Origin: an uncultured Opitutales bacterium
GTDB lineage: Bacteria; Verrucomicrobiota; Verrucomicrobiia; Opitutales; Intestinicryptomonadaceae
Length of the DNA: 64,000 nt
Reading direction: 5' to 3'
Assembly: GCA_944389175.1 (NCBI GenBank)
Contig: CALXLK010000004.1
Coordinates: 124,001-188,000 of the forward strand
Part shown: positions 49,276 through 58,156 of the stretch, one piece after another
Numbering within the stretch: position 1 is the first letter of the stretch
Layout: each line of letters starts with the position of its first letter
Notes under the pieces: generated by a model
What the model was told of the DNA's origin: nothing
Database searches by the model: none
The model's input: the letters and a program-made list of their open reading frames with translations, nothing else
Program-made: the position numbers and the translations under genes

Positions 49276-49298
49276 AGGCGCCGCGCGGCGCCTTTTTT
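49276..49298 (+). terminator. Terminator of the Na/Pi gene
   Basis: Stem aggcgcc-gcgc-ggcgcct followed by six T, 42 bases past the stop. Confidence 0.92.
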
Positions 49299-49436
49299 GT
49301 CGCTGGAATTTTTTTTGCATGTATGCGGACGGAAGGCTGGGTAAAGAAGCGAGCCCAGAGCAATAAATCACAGTCGGCATTTTACCGAGAAAATAAAAAT
49401 ATTGAACTTTTGAGCAAATTAGGTTAGCCATGCTAC

Positions 49437-50543
49437 ATGAGATTTTGCTTTTTATTTACCTGCGCGATATTTTCAATAGTTTTCGGACCTCTCTCCCATG
49501 CGAGGATAGGCGAAACCAAGGCCGATATGGGCGAAAGAATGTTTACAATCACCCAGAGGGCCTATGTTTACAACTCAAAGGAAGACCGGCTGCGCGAGGC
49601 CCTCGAGTTGCCGTATAAAAACATCATACCAATGTTTCCGGCTGGAGTGGAGCACATATTCATGTTCAAGAACGCCGCCGAGGGAACCAGCTCGCAAGGC
49701 GACACAATCCAACAGCACGACCTGTACGGTTGGGAACTGCACGTCGTATTTTACAAGGGCAAATCCGTGCTCGAGTTTTACCGCAGGCACGGGGATCCAA
49801 TGACAGTTGAAGAAGCCGAGGCTCTGATGTTTGCCGTGCGGAAGGCAAAAACAAATTCTCCGTGGGAACAAGTTGACGACGCCGTATTGCGCAGAAGCTG
49901 GAATTATACATTCAAGGACGGGAAACTCTCCCTCAAGACAAAAAACGACGCCAAGACGCTGCGCCAGATGCTCCCCGAGTCGAGCTCGCGCTACATATTC
50001 GTCGAAATCCCCGAAGCTGTAAAAAACGACGGCAAATACAAACTCAGCCTCGTATCCGACATGATGGTTATCGAACAGAGGAAAGCCAACGACAAATACC
50101 GCAATTACATCTCAAAAAAGGCGCAGGAGAAGTCTGCCAAGAGTTCCAAAAACAGGAACATGCGCAAGAACGCCCCGCCCAAGATAACACCTTTTAACGG
50201 AAAGTCGCACAAGTACGTCAGCCAAACGTTTTACGACGAAAAGACAAACAGCCTCGATACCATAGAGTATTACGCCCAAGACGTAATGCTGGGAAACCGC
50301 GCTCCTGTCGACTACGACAAATCCATAGAGATGGTCACCTATCTTCCGCCTCAGGACGAAACGGCGTTTGGCTACATGTTTCAGACTCAGGACAAATCGA
50401 TAAGGGCGAAGTTGTTCGATAAGGGAATCCTGTTCATCGACGCCGAATTCGACAAAGAAATGCGCGCCTACATGGACAAGCTCTATCTAAAGCAGTCTAA
50501 CCAGCGAAAAGACGACGCACAGCGAAGCACTTCGAGCTTCTAA
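49437..50543 (+). CDS. Secreted hypothetical protein
   Basis: A 368-residue protein with signal peptide (MRFCFLFTCAIFSIVFGPLSHA). The mature part is a mostly beta protein of unknown fold: MFTITQRAYVYNSKEDRL, YGWELHVVFYKGKSVLEFYRRHGDPMT, then a charged Lys-rich linker (KKAQEKSAKSSKNRNMRK) and a second strand-rich part (SQTFYDEKTNSLDTIEYY). I do not recognise the family; it resembles verrucomicrobial secreted unknowns. It lies alone, with its own terminator. Confidence 0.75.
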   Translation: MRFCFLFTCAIFSIVFGPLSHARIGETKADMGERMFTITQRAYVYNSKEDRLREALELPYKNIIPMFPAGVEHIFMFKNAAEGTSSQGDTIQQHDLYGWELHVVFYKGKSVLEFYRRHGDPMTVEEAEALMFAVRKAKTNSPWEQVDDAVLRRSWNYTFKDGKLSLKTKNDAKTLRQMLPESSSRYIFVEIPEAVKNDGKYKLSLVSDMMVIEQRKANDKYRNYISKKAQEKSAKSSKNRNMRKNAPPKITPFNGKSHKYVSQTFYDEKTNSLDTIEYYAQDVMLGNRAPVDYDKSIEMVTYLPPQDETAFGYMFQTQDKSIRAKLFDKGILFIDAEFDKEMRAYMDKLYLKQSNQRKDDAQRSTSSF

Positions 50544-50575
50544 AAGGCTAAAGACAATCCTCCGTTAAACACAAA

Positions 50576-50607
50576 AATGCGCGCCCAATCTTCGGCGCGC
50601 ATTTTTT
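50576..50607 (+). terminator. Terminator of the secreted unknown
   Basis: Stem aatgcgcgcc-caatcttc-ggcgcgcatt followed by T-run, 33 bases past the stop. Confidence 0.9.
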
Positions 50608-50977
50608 ATGCAGCCTCTTTCAAGGTTAAAAATAAATCCGACCTCTCGAGCTTGCCTTTGGCGCGCATTTTTTCCTCCTTTTTCAACGTGGAGGGAAAAA
50701 AAGGAAAAAAACGCCGCAATTTAAGAATTTTTTTCGACAACTGCCGCACGCCTACGGCGATTTCGGGCCCCGTTTAATTCTAAAGCAAAGCCGTGTTCCC
50801 ACATAATTGAAACGCCCTTGAGAGTCCCCGACGCCGGATTGCTTAGCAGCAGAAGAAAATGGGGAACAATGGGAGTTGAAAAAAACACTGCAGCGGGTCG
50901 TTTTGTGAAAGTGCGCGCCGACACGACGCAAAAGAAGCGCAAATTCAGCATGAACGCCGTATCTGATGCGCCGGGTT
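50608..50977. other. Spacer, repeated terminator fragment
   Basis: No gene recognised. The segment ggcgcgcattttttcc near 50661 repeats the 3' arm and T-run of the terminator above, as if part of it was duplicated. Short frames on both strands look like chance. Confidence 0.4.
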
Positions 50978-51847
50978 TTACGCGAACTGGGCGCGCGCCC
51001 ATATTGACAGGGGCAACTCGTAGCCAGACTTGGGCTTGAGTGACAACTCCCCGTATGATAGGCTAAAGCCCTCGACCCCTCCAAAATACTCCTTTAGCAT
51101 ATTGGCCGCCATAATGGAAGAGGCGTCGATGCTGTAAATGGTCATCAGCACAAATACGGGATTTTTTGAAAGCAAAGCCGAACATACCTGAAGAAGCTGC
51201 GGCAGCATTTTTTCAAGTTTCCACAGCTCGCCCTTTGGCCCCCGCCCAAATGCGGGCGGATCTAAAACTATGGCGTCGTATTTAACTCCCCTGCGCAGCT
51301 GGCGCGCCGCAAATTTCAGCGCGTCGTCGACAATCCAGCGGATTCGGCAATCTTGCAATCCCGACACCTGCTGGTTTTTTCGAGCCCACTCCACCGATGG
51401 GCGCGACGCGTCGACGTGCGTCACCGCGTAGCCGGCGCGAGCTGCAAACAGGCTCGCCGCGCCGGTATAGCCGAACAGGTTAAGCAAATTAGGCTCGGGT
51501 GAGCGCGCGAGCTTTGCGCTGTCTGTTATATAGCGCCAGTGTGGCAGCTGCTCGGGAAATACGCCCAAATGCTTCGAGCCGTCCATGAACTTCGTGCAAA
51601 ACTTTATCCCGTCAAAGTCGAGAACGGGCGCGGCCTGGCGGCGCACAAATTCCCAATGTTTGCGCGGCGACTCGTCGTCGTAGACGCAGTCGGCCTTCTC
51701 CCAGAGTTTGGGATACAGCGGCCTCCACCACGCCTTGGGCTCGCTTCTAACAGTGTACACGCCTCCGAAACGCTCCAATTTTCTGCGGTTGCCGCTATCT
51801 ACAAGCTCGTAGTCGGCGGATTCCTGGCTTAGTACCTCTATGCCCAT
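50978..51847 (-). CDS. Class I SAM-dependent RNA methyltransferase (RlmI/RlmK-like)
   Basis: A 289-residue methyltransferase. Motif I is NLFGYTGAASLFAARAGYAVTHVDAS, which binds SAM, followed by the acidic VDDALKF, then motif IV IVLDPPAFGRGPKGE, and FVLMTIYSIDAS. The D-P-P-A-F-G pattern is typical of rRNA methyltransferases of the RlmI/RlmK group. The N-terminus is short, so the PUA domain of RlmI is absent. The ATG overlaps the end of hisA by ten bases on the same strand. Target RNA is not known. Confidence 0.85.
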   Translation of the reverse strand: MGIEVLSQESADYELVDSGNRRKLERFGGVYTVRSEPKAWWRPLYPKLWEKADCVYDDESPRKHWEFVRRQAAPVLDFDGIKFCTKFMDGSKHLGVFPEQLPHWRYITDSAKLARSPEPNLLNLFGYTGAASLFAARAGYAVTHVDASRPSVEWARKNQQVSGLQDCRIRWIVDDALKFAARQLRRGVKYDAIVLDPPAFGRGPKGELWKLEKMLPQLLQVCSALLSKNPVFVLMTIYSIDASSIMAANMLKEYFGGVEGFSLSYGELSLKPKSGYELPLSIWARAQFA

Positions 51848-52581
51848 TTTTCGACAGAGGCCAACGCCTCCTTCAAATCTATTTTTTTCTCGTAAATCGC
51901 CTTGCCTATAATGACGCCGTCGAGATTTTCAAATTCCCCTGCCAGGGCCAGGAGCTTGCGCACATCGGCGATTGAAGCCACTCCGCCCGAGGCGATTAGC
52001 CTCCCGCCGCACGGCAGAAGCCTCTCCAGCATCTTTTTCTGGGCGACAACGTTTACGCCGGTAAGCATGCCGTCGGTGTCTATGTCGGTGTATATAAAAG
52101 TTTTTACGCCGCCGTTTGCAAGCCTTACGGCCAAATCGTACGCGTCGGAATCGGAAACTTCCACCCAACCTTTAATGGCGACTTTCCCGCCCCTTGCGTC
52201 TATGCCAACGGCTATTTTCTCGCCGTACTTCTGCGCCAAGTCTATTGCAAACTCCGGATTGGTGCAGGCCTTTGTGCCTATAATTGCCCGCGAAACGCCC
52301 GCATCGAAAGCCGCGCCGACGGCCGATTCGTCCCTCATGCCGCCGCCTAGCTCCACAAACATTCCAAGCCCCGCAATAGAGGATATAACCTCGAGGTTCT
52401 TAAGCCTGCCCTCAAAGGCTCCGTCGAGGTCAACGACGTGTATGTTCTTCGAGCCCGTATCGAGAAAAGCCTTTGCCGCATCGAGCGGATTTTCATAATA
52501 AATTGTCTTTGCATCGGCGGCCCCCTGCCGCAGACGCACGCATTTGCCGTCTTTTATATCGACTGCCGGATAGATTTTCAT
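51838..52581 (-). CDS. hisA: Phosphoribosylformimino-5-aminoimidazole carboxamide ribotide isomerase
   Basis: Fourth step of histidine synthesis, an Amadori rearrangement. The 247-residue TIM barrel has the phosphate-site and catalytic strands AVDIKDGKCVRLRQG (Asp8-type catalytic residue), HVVDLDGAFEGRLKN, VELGGGMRD, RAIIGTKA, GIDARGGKVAIKGW, YTDIDTDGMLTGVN (second Asp) and ASGGVASIADV. ATG at 52581 begins the conserved MKIYPAVDIKDGK. No other his gene is nearby; it sits between the methyltransferase gene (overlap) and the FGE-like gene (1 base). Confidence 0.96.
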   Translation of the reverse strand: MKIYPAVDIKDGKCVRLRQGAADAKTIYYENPLDAAKAFLDTGSKNIHVVDLDGAFEGRLKNLEVISSIAGLGMFVELGGGMRDESAVGAAFDAGVSRAIIGTKACTNPEFAIDLAQKYGEKIAVGIDARGGKVAIKGWVEVSDSDAYDLAVRLANGGVKTFIYTDIDTDGMLTGVNVVAQKKMLERLLPCGGRLIASGGVASIADVRKLLALAGEFENLDGVIIGKAIYEKKIDLKEALASVEKWA

Positions 52582-52582
52582 G

Positions 52583-54265
52583 CTATTTCTCAACTGTTAT
52601 TCTGAAGCCGAAAGTGCGCTTTCGCCCTTTCCTGTCTATGGTGCTTTTCGCCATGCCGACGATCGAATCGGGCGTCGAGGTTATGCTGCCGCCCATAAGC
52701 GTGGCGTCGGGCGCGTCGGGCGCGCGCTTTACGAACTCCTCAACGTTGCCAAGCAAATCGTAAAAGCCCTTGTCGTTAGGTTTCTTTGTCGCTACAGGGT
52801 GCGTCATGCCATCGGAATTGAAATTGTTCCATGAGACCGCGTTTATATCGACGTACCTAAGCGACCCCACCGCATCCTTAAATTCCGCCTCCGTAGGCAG
52901 CGACACCTTCGCTGCCATAAGCCATGAAAGGCGCGTGCAGAAGCGCTCGGCGTCGTCGTAGCTGACGCTGTCCACGGGGTTTTTGCCCTCGGAAGTGTTG
53001 CGGCTTGGATTTTCCTTCATAACAGCCTTGTAAAGGTCCTGCCAAACTTCGGTCTTTAGCATTTTCTTATTTGCTGATATCCCTATGAGGTTCTCCTGAA
53101 CGAGTTGCGTTATCTGCGGAATATCCCTGCCCATAAACTTTATGTAGCGCAATTTTAATATGGTATCCTCGGGCAAAAGATCGCTCCTGGGGAAATCCTT
53201 CTTGAACTGTTCGGCCTTGTAAAGCAAGTTTGAGGATATTTCCATCATCAAGGGCAAGTCCTTCTTATTTATTGCATCGTACAGCTTCTTTTCTAGAGAA
53301 TTTATCTCCTTTATGTAGTCCCAGCTGAAAGCGTCGTTCTTTTGGCGCTCGAGAAGTTTCAGATTGTCTTCCGAGGCGTGCAGGCTGCGCGGATACACCT
53401 TGTTTATGGAGCGCTGAATTTCAGCGGCGTCGCCGTAAAGTTCGGCCGCCGCGGGGTAGTTCTTTTTGGCCTTCTGCTCTTCGGCCCTCTTCAGCACCGC
53501 TTCCAGCTTCATGTACATGGGCGTCGATTTCAGCGATTCAAGCTCGGAATCGAGCGTTTGCAGGCGCGAAAAGTCAGTGTATGCCGTATCGGGAAATTCC
53601 GAATTCAAGCGCGAGACGAGACTTATTGCCCTTTCAAACTCGCGCCTGGCCTCCTCCCATTTTTTCGCGGCCATTGCAGCGCGCGCCGACTTCTCGGCCT
53701 TCACGCTCTCCTGGTAGAGCGGGCGGGCCTTCATGAGCTTTGACCTGCTGTCGTAGTACATGGCCTTCTCAACGCTCTTGAATTTGGAAAGCGAGTATTC
53801 GAGATTTATTCTGTTCTGCATGACGTAGGCCTGGGCATAGAGTTTTGAAGCCTCGTCGACGCGGTTGGCCTCGTCGGCGGCTTTGGCGTTTCTTTCGATT
53901 TGGGATATAGTCTCAGAAATCGGCTTTGCCTCTATGTTTTGCAGGCGCGTTCTAAGTTTCATCAGGCGCTCCGCCGGCGCCCTGTCGCGCGATGACGAGC
54001 GGTCTATATAGACTTCCTGCAGCGATATTGCCTTGCGCAGCAAATTTACAACATCCTCGTTGAGACCGCGGCTTACAGCCTTCTGCTCAAACTCCCTCTC
54101 GAGCTTTTCGGACTCAACCAAAAGCTTAGCGCCGCCGTCGGAAGAGTAGAACATGTCCTCGGAATCCTCCGTTACGGGTTTTGGGGAAAGTAGCGTCATA
54201 AAGTAGAACCCGCCTATTACCAAGGCGGCCAATATAAAAGCCGACAATATTTTTAAAAACTTCAT
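52583..54265 (-). CDS. Membrane-anchored coiled-coil protein with FGE/SUMF1-like C-terminus
   Basis: A 560-residue protein: a single N-terminal membrane helix (LSAFILAALVIGGFYFMTLL), about 380 residues of helical, Lys/Glu-rich sequence with TPR-like or coiled-coil pattern (RREFERAISLVSRLNSEFPDTAY), and a C-terminal formylglycine-generating-enzyme-like (SUMF1) domain: NPVDSVSYDDAERFCTRLSWLMAAKVSLPTEAEF, FYDLLGNVEEFVKR, RKRTFGFRITVEK. The domain keeps the general fold marks (LPTEAEF; GNVxE; GFR) but I see no catalytic Cys pair at the usual place near the RRGGSW-like block (here MGGSITSTPDS), so it is probably a binding rather than a catalytic module. Its gene starts before hisA, with 1 base between. 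Confidence 0.85.
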   Translation of the reverse strand: MKFLKILSAFILAALVIGGFYFMTLLSPKPVTEDSEDMFYSSDGGAKLLVESEKLEREFEQKAVSRGLNEDVVNLLRKAISLQEVYIDRSSSRDRAPAERLMKLRTRLQNIEAKPISETISQIERNAKAADEANRVDEASKLYAQAYVMQNRINLEYSLSKFKSVEKAMYYDSRSKLMKARPLYQESVKAEKSARAAMAAKKWEEARREFERAISLVSRLNSEFPDTAYTDFSRLQTLDSELESLKSTPMYMKLEAVLKRAEEQKAKKNYPAAAELYGDAAEIQRSINKVYPRSLHASEDNLKLLERQKNDAFSWDYIKEINSLEKKLYDAINKKDLPLMMEISSNLLYKAEQFKKDFPRSDLLPEDTILKLRYIKFMGRDIPQITQLVQENLIGISANKKMLKTEVWQDLYKAVMKENPSRNTSEGKNPVDSVSYDDAERFCTRLSWLMAAKVSLPTEAEFKDAVGSLRYVDINAVSWNNFNSDGMTHPVATKKPNDKGFYDLLGNVEEFVKRAPDAPDATLMGGSITSTPDSIVGMAKSTIDRKGRKRTFGFRITVEK

Positions 54266-54437
54266 ACCTAACTAAAGCCGATATTGAAATATCACTTATA
54301 AATGTCAATTTTTTAACTTTAAAACAGACCGCGTTTTTTTCTTACTTAAGCAAAAACAGCCCGTCTTCATCTTTTACCTTCCAATTCTCCCGAAAACAAA
54401 GCGGCTTTTTGCAAATCTCAAGACGACAAAACAACTC

Positions 54438-54557
54438 TTAGTAAAACTTGCCCCTTCCACCCTGCGCGATAGCTCCGCGCAAGACAGTATAGAAGCGCCC
54501 TACCATTTCACTCGCATGCCATGAAAAAACGCTATCCTTTTTATCGATAGCGCACAT
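54438..54557 (-). CDS. Possible 39-residue small protein
   Basis: On the minus strand taagga lies about 8 bases before an ATG at 54557 that opens a 39-codon frame. The predicted peptide has an acidic and basic start and a hydrophobic middle with Trp (FSWHASEMVGRFYTVLRG). A terminator-like hairpin lies inside the frame (54524-54552), so the frame may be chance or the hairpin a control element. No family is recognised. Confidence is low. Confidence 0.3.
   Translation of the reverse strand: MCAIDKKDSVFSWHASEMVGRFYTVLRGAIAQGGRGKFY
54524..54552 (-). terminator. Terminator-like hairpin in the 54.3-55.0 kb spacer
   Basis: On the minus strand cgctatc and gatagcg (7 bp) flank a 9-nt loop and are followed by six T. 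With the TATAAT at 54657-54662 it would bound a minus-strand RNA of about 125 bases. Confidence 0.5.
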
Positions 54558-54656
54558 GCAAAATTCCTTACTCATTGCTGCATATCTTTAGCTTACGCTA
54601 TCCACACGCATCGCCTTAGATGTGTATTGTGCGCGTGATGGCAGTTTATGACATAT

Positions 54657-54662
54657 ATTATA
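54657..54662 (-). promoter_or_regulatory. Consensus -10 element TATAAT on the minus strand
   Basis: attata on the plus strand is a perfect TATAAT on the minus strand. The -35 region is the CA-rich repeat and gives only a poor match. It points toward the terminator-like hairpin at 54524-54552. Confidence 0.4.
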
Positions 54663-54664
54663 GC

Positions 54665-54820
54665 GTGTGTGTATGTGTGTGTTATGATTTGTGGGGAAAA
54701 AACGGGGAAAGAAGGAGATAGAAAAGAGAAAAACGGCGGGAGACAAACTCGAAAAAAAAGAAAGAGAAGAACGCATAAAAATACGCAAAGAAAAAAATAA
54801 AAGCGGTAAAAGCAGCAAGC
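54665..54820 (+). repeat. GT repeat followed by purine-rich tract
   Basis: A GT-dinucleotide stretch (54665-54683) with single breaks is followed by about 130 bases that are almost all A and G (54689-54820). A GTG start at 54691 opens a 74-codon Lys/Glu/Arg-rich frame, but its composition follows from the tract and it is not counted as a gene. Confidence 0.6.
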
Positions 54821-54982
54821 GTGCAAAAATAATAAAGCAACATCATACAAACGCTGCTAGAGCGCGAGTGATTCATCAAGATAACTCTTTGCAATCTAAA
54901 AACGCGTTCTTATGAACCCGCCATTGCAGCATTCCATGCTTGATATAGCGCGGCAAGGCCGCTTCGAAAAAAAATGATCCGC

Positions 54983-55028
54983 AAAAAAAAACGCCCGCGC
55001 GTTATCGGAGAAAGCGCGGGCGTTTTTT
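54983..55028. terminator. Terminator of guaB
   Basis: Arms acgcccgcgc (54991-55000) and gcgcgggcgt (55014-55023), with A-run on one side and T-run on the other. On the minus strand it follows the guaB stop by 13 bases. Confidence 0.93.
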
Positions 55029-55040
55029 GCTTAAATTGGC

Positions 55041-56597
55041 CTATTTTGTCGAGGCCTGCTTGATTTCTATTACATCGTGGGTGGTGCTTTCGCGCTGACC
55101 GGCGTTGGTAAGGCGCGTGTATCTGGCGTTCTTTCTCAATTCGGGAAGAGTTCTCGCCCCGAGATACCCCATGCCGCTTTGAATTCCGCCTACGAACTGG
55201 CGCAAGACGTCGTCAACCGACATGGAAACCTCCTTGAGAGCCTCGACGCCCTCGGCGGTAATCTTGTCGGTTTTATTCTTGATATCGTGGCCGTATCTCG
55301 CGGCGCTGCCGGCCTTCATTGCCGAAAGGCTGCCCATTCCCCTGTACTGTTTGTACATCTTGCCGTTGATTTCCATTATCTGTCCGGGGGCCTCCGGGCA
55401 GCCGGCTAGCAATCCGCCGCAAATCATGCAGTCGGCGAGCGTCAGAGCCTTGACCATGTCGCCGCTCTTTGTTATGCCGCCGTCGGCTATGGTTCTAACG
55501 CCGAGCTGGCGCGCCTGCTTCGAGCACACGTAAAGGGCCGTCAGCTGCGGAACTCCCACGCCTGCTACGATTCTCGTCGTGCAAATCGACCCCGGCCCCT
55601 GCCCTATCTTTATGGCGTCGGCGCCGCAGCCGGCCAGGAACTCGACTCCGGAGGCGTTTGTAACGTTGCCGCCGATTAGCGTCAGCTCGGGGAAGGCCTT
55701 GCGCAGAGCCTTTACAGTATCGCCGACGCCCACGGTAAAGCCGTGAGCTGTGGAAACCGCCGCCACATCGAGCCCCGCATCGACCATAGCGCCTACGTGG
55801 GAAATAATATTATCAAAGTCCAAAGACCCGTCGGGCTTGCGCATCAGGGCAATCGATGCGCCCACGCGCAGGCGGAATTTCGAGTCGCGGGCGTTGTGGA
55901 GGTGTCGGTTGCGCTCGTCGGAAATGCGCTCGATGTCGCTTAGGGTAAACAATCCGCAAAGTTTGTCCTGGCTGTCGACGACAAGAAGCTTGTGGACGCC
56001 AAAGTGCTCGTCAAAGAATTTGTCGGCCACGGCTATGGGATCCTCTCCCAGGGCGTCCTGCGCCACGGTAAAGACTTCGGAGCGCTTTGTCATGACCTTT
56101 GCTACAGTCAGCGCCGAATATCTCTCCTTGACTATGCTGCCGGGCAAAAGACCCACGAGCTTGTTCGCCTTGTCGACCACCGGGAACGTGCGGAATCGGA
56201 AATTTTTCGACCCCACTATCGCCAAAACGTCGCCCACGCACATGTCGGGCGTAACCGTCAGCGGATTTTGAATCAAACCGTGAATATAGTTCTTTACCCG
56301 CACCACCTCCGCAAGCTGGTCCTTCTGCGTCATGTTGCAGTGCAAAAGCCCCAATCCGCCGTTTAGAGCCATGGCTATGGCCATCTTCGACTCGGTGACG
56401 GTGTCCATATCGGAAGATATTATCGGAACGGGAAGGTCTATCGAATCCGACAGCGAGGAATCAAGACGCGTCTCCCGGGGCAAAACATCGGAATACTGCG
56501 TCGCCAACGACACGTCGTCATACGTGAGGGCGTATCCGGCATTTGCGGTAAAGAACGCGTCGGCGTTCAAAAAGAATTTTTCGTCTATGCTGTTCAT
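55041..56597 (-). CDS. guaB: Inosine-5'-monophosphate dehydrogenase
   Basis: Oxidises IMP to XMP with NAD+, the committed step to GMP. The 518-residue enzyme has the catalytic loop [20 protein letters not shown] with the Cys nucleophile, the signature [14 protein letters not shown], and a flap [13 protein letters not shown]. Between residues about 95 and 230 there are two CBS domains ([31 protein letters not shown]) inserted in the barrel, as is usual. It is transcribed from a TTGACA-17-TACTGC candidate promoter and terminates at the strong stem at 54983. Confidence 0.97.
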   Translation of the reverse strand: MNSIDEKFFLNADAFFTANAGYALTYDDVSLATQYSDVLPRETRLDSSLSDSIDLPVPIISSDMDTVTESKMAIAMALNGGLGLLHCNMTQKDQLAEVVRVKNYIHGLIQNPLTVTPDMCVGDVLAIVGSKNFRFRTFPVVDKANKLVGLLPGSIVKERYSALTVAKVMTKRSEVFTVAQDALGEDPIAVADKFFDEHFGVHKLLVVDSQDKLCGLFTLSDIERISDERNRHLHNARDSKFRLRVGASIALMRKPDGSLDFDNIISHVGAMVDAGLDVAAVSTAHGFTVGVGDTVKALRKAFPELTLIGGNVTNASGVEFLAGCGADAIKIGQGPGSICTTRIVAGVGVPQLTALYVCSKQARQLGVRTIADGGITKSGDMVKALTLADCMICGGLLAGCPEAPGQIMEINGKMYKQYRGMGSLSAMKAGSAARYGHDIKNKTDKITAEGVEALKEVSMSVDDVLRQFVGGIQSGMGYLGARTLPELRKNARYTRLTNAGQRESTTHDVIEIKQASTK

Positions 56598-56620
56598 AGT
56601 TGGTTGATTTTCCCTAAAGT

Positions 56621-56649
56621 GCAGTATCGGCGCGCCCCCGCACTGTCAA
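56621..56649 (-). promoter_or_regulatory. Candidate guaB promoter
   Basis: On the minus strand TTGACA (56644-56649) and TACTGC (56621-56626) are 17 bases apart, 24 bases before the guaB ATG. Confidence 0.45.
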
Positions 56650-56656
56650 GCAATTT

Positions 56657-57643
56657 TTAAGGAAAGAGCTTTTTGACGGCGTCTATGAGAGTGGTGGTGG
56701 CGTACACGCGCCCGCGACGCTCGACAACCATGACCCTGCATTTCCTTCCGATCTCGTCGGGATTGTAGCTTACTATCTCCATGCTGCCGCTTCCGGATTT
56801 CGCCGCGTCGGCGCCGCTTACCCTGCGAAGTTTCTGCGGAAGCGCATACCAGGTAAAATATATATCCCAGGCCTCGCCCTCGAGCGGCCCCTCCACGAGA
56901 TTGGGATACATTTTCGCAAAATCGGGGATAGCCGAAGTGTACACACGGACGACAAACGCCGTCGGCAGACTCTTTATGTAGCCTGCCATAGAATCCACTT
57001 TGCCCGCGCGCGCCGCGTAAAAAAAGGCCAGAGGGTCGAACCCGGTCAAATTGATGCCGTTGTAATTGCCGAACCTGTTCTTTGTCTTGAACTTTTTCGA
57101 GGCGTAGTACCACTTGTCAAAATTCATGCTCGAGGCCAGACCAATCTCAAAATGCAAATGCGACTGGGCCTTGCCTATCGCATACTGGGCCGAACGCCCC
57201 ATTCTGCCAAGGCGCGCCCCGGCAGAAACCCTATCGCCGCGCCTGAGTGAGGCATCTATCTCGGACAAGTGCGCATAGAGCGTGTACACGGCGACGTCTT
57301 CGTCTGTATGGGTCAAGACCACGTACCTGCCGTACCCGCTGTTGCCGGAAACCCGATTGACGCAGGAGACAACGCCGTCCATTGCCGCATATATGTCGTC
57401 GAGCGCCTCGCCGCGCCTGTCGCGCCTTTCGGGCCTTATGTCAATCCCCTCGTGAAAGCGGTAGCCGTTGTTCCGCACGTCGCCAAATGCGCCGCTTAAG
57501 GGCTTGCCCCCGGCCGTGGGCTGAAGAAAAGTCTCCGGGGGCTGCCCCAAGGCAAACCCCTTTGAAGGCGTGGGCCAGACAATATCGGCAAAAGACCGAC
57601 AAACGAGCAAAACCGCAAACAGTGACGCCCAAAAGCTTCTCAT
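56657..57643 (-). CDS. M23 family metallopeptidase, secreted
   Basis: A 328-residue exported protein with signal peptide MRSFWASLFAVLLVCRSFA. The LytM/peptidase M23 domain has the metal ligand block FHEGIDI (His-x3-Asp), DGVVSCVNRVSGNSGYGRYVVLTH, YTLYAHLSEID and the final HLHFEIG. These are the zinc-binding His/Asp and catalytic His of peptidoglycan hydrolases. C-terminal to it is a 150-residue strand-rich extension of unknown role (FDPLAFFYAARAGK...). The ATG at 57643 is preferred to a TTG one codon earlier. It follows a lipoprotein gene after 9 bases, so they likely share an operon. Confidence 0.92.
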   Translation of the reverse strand: MRSFWASLFAVLLVCRSFADIVWPTPSKGFALGQPPETFLQPTAGGKPLSGAFGDVRNNGYRFHEGIDIRPERRDRRGEALDDIYAAMDGVVSCVNRVSGNSGYGRYVVLTHTDEDVAVYTLYAHLSEIDASLRRGDRVSAGARLGRMGRSAQYAIGKAQSHLHFEIGLASSMNFDKWYYASKKFKTKNRFGNYNGINLTGFDPLAFFYAARAGKVDSMAGYIKSLPTAFVVRVYTSAIPDFAKMYPNLVEGPLEGEAWDIYFTWYALPQKLRRVSGADAAKSGSGSMEIVSYNPDEIGRKCRVMVVERRGRVYATTTLIDAVKKLFP

Positions 57644-57652
57644 CAAAAGCCC

Positions 57653-58156
57653 CTAGTTTTTCTTCATTTCATTGACATCTTTTACGGAATTCATCATCTC
57701 GGCGGCGAGCTTGTGCATACTGTCAAAGTCTTCGCCGTATTCGCTGCAAACAAAGAGCCTGCCGTCGGTGATTACAGTGTCGATAATGCGCAGGCCTATC
57801 GGCTTGCCGTCATACATCATCACGATGTACGAACCTATGTTCGAAGCAGTCACGTTGGTGAGCTTGTTCTTTGCCCGGCCGGAAAAATATACAAAGAATC
57901 CGGGAATTTTTTCGCCTGTGGGCATGGTGTTTTCGGCCACGTGGATTTCCGAAATATCCCCGCTGTAAAGGACGATATCGGTGTTCATTATCAGCTTCGT
58001 GCCCGATATCGGCATTACTACGGTCTTGTAGGCAAGCCCCGTATCTACGCCCGTCCTGGTGGCCACGTTGAACGTCACAAGCTTTGTATCCTTGCCCCCG
58101 CATGAAACCAGTACGGCCGACAAAGCCAACAACGCAATGTTCAAAATCTTCTTCAT
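57653..58156 (-). CDS. Lipoprotein with SecD-like fold fragment
   Basis: A 167-residue protein with lipobox LVSC (Cys19) and a strand-rich mature part. The segment IVMMYDGKPIGLRIIDTVITDGRLFV recalls the P1-type domain of SecD (YLNGKP...), but this is a weak resemblance. It overlaps the upstream gene by 4 bases and lies just before the M23 peptidase gene, so the three genes form one transcript unit. The function is unknown; periplasmic or outer-membrane location is expected. Confidence 0.75.
   Translation of the reverse strand: MKKILNIALLALSAVLVSCGGKDTKLVTFNVATRTGVDTGLAYKTVVMPISGTKLIMNTDIVLYSGDISEIHVAENTMPTGEKIPGFFVYFSGRAKNKLTNVTASNIGSYIVMMYDGKPIGLRIIDTVITDGRLFVCSEYGEDFDSMHKLAAEMMNSVKDVNEMKKN

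Noticed and set aside
52583..54265. Active formylglycine-generating enzyme for sulfatases
   Set aside because: No sulfatase gene is near and the catalytic Cys pair is not visible, so this role was not assigned.
54691..54915. 74-codon Lys/Glu-rich plus-strand frame starting with GTG
   Set aside because: The translation simply reflects the polypurine tract; no ribosome binding site at a fitting distance.
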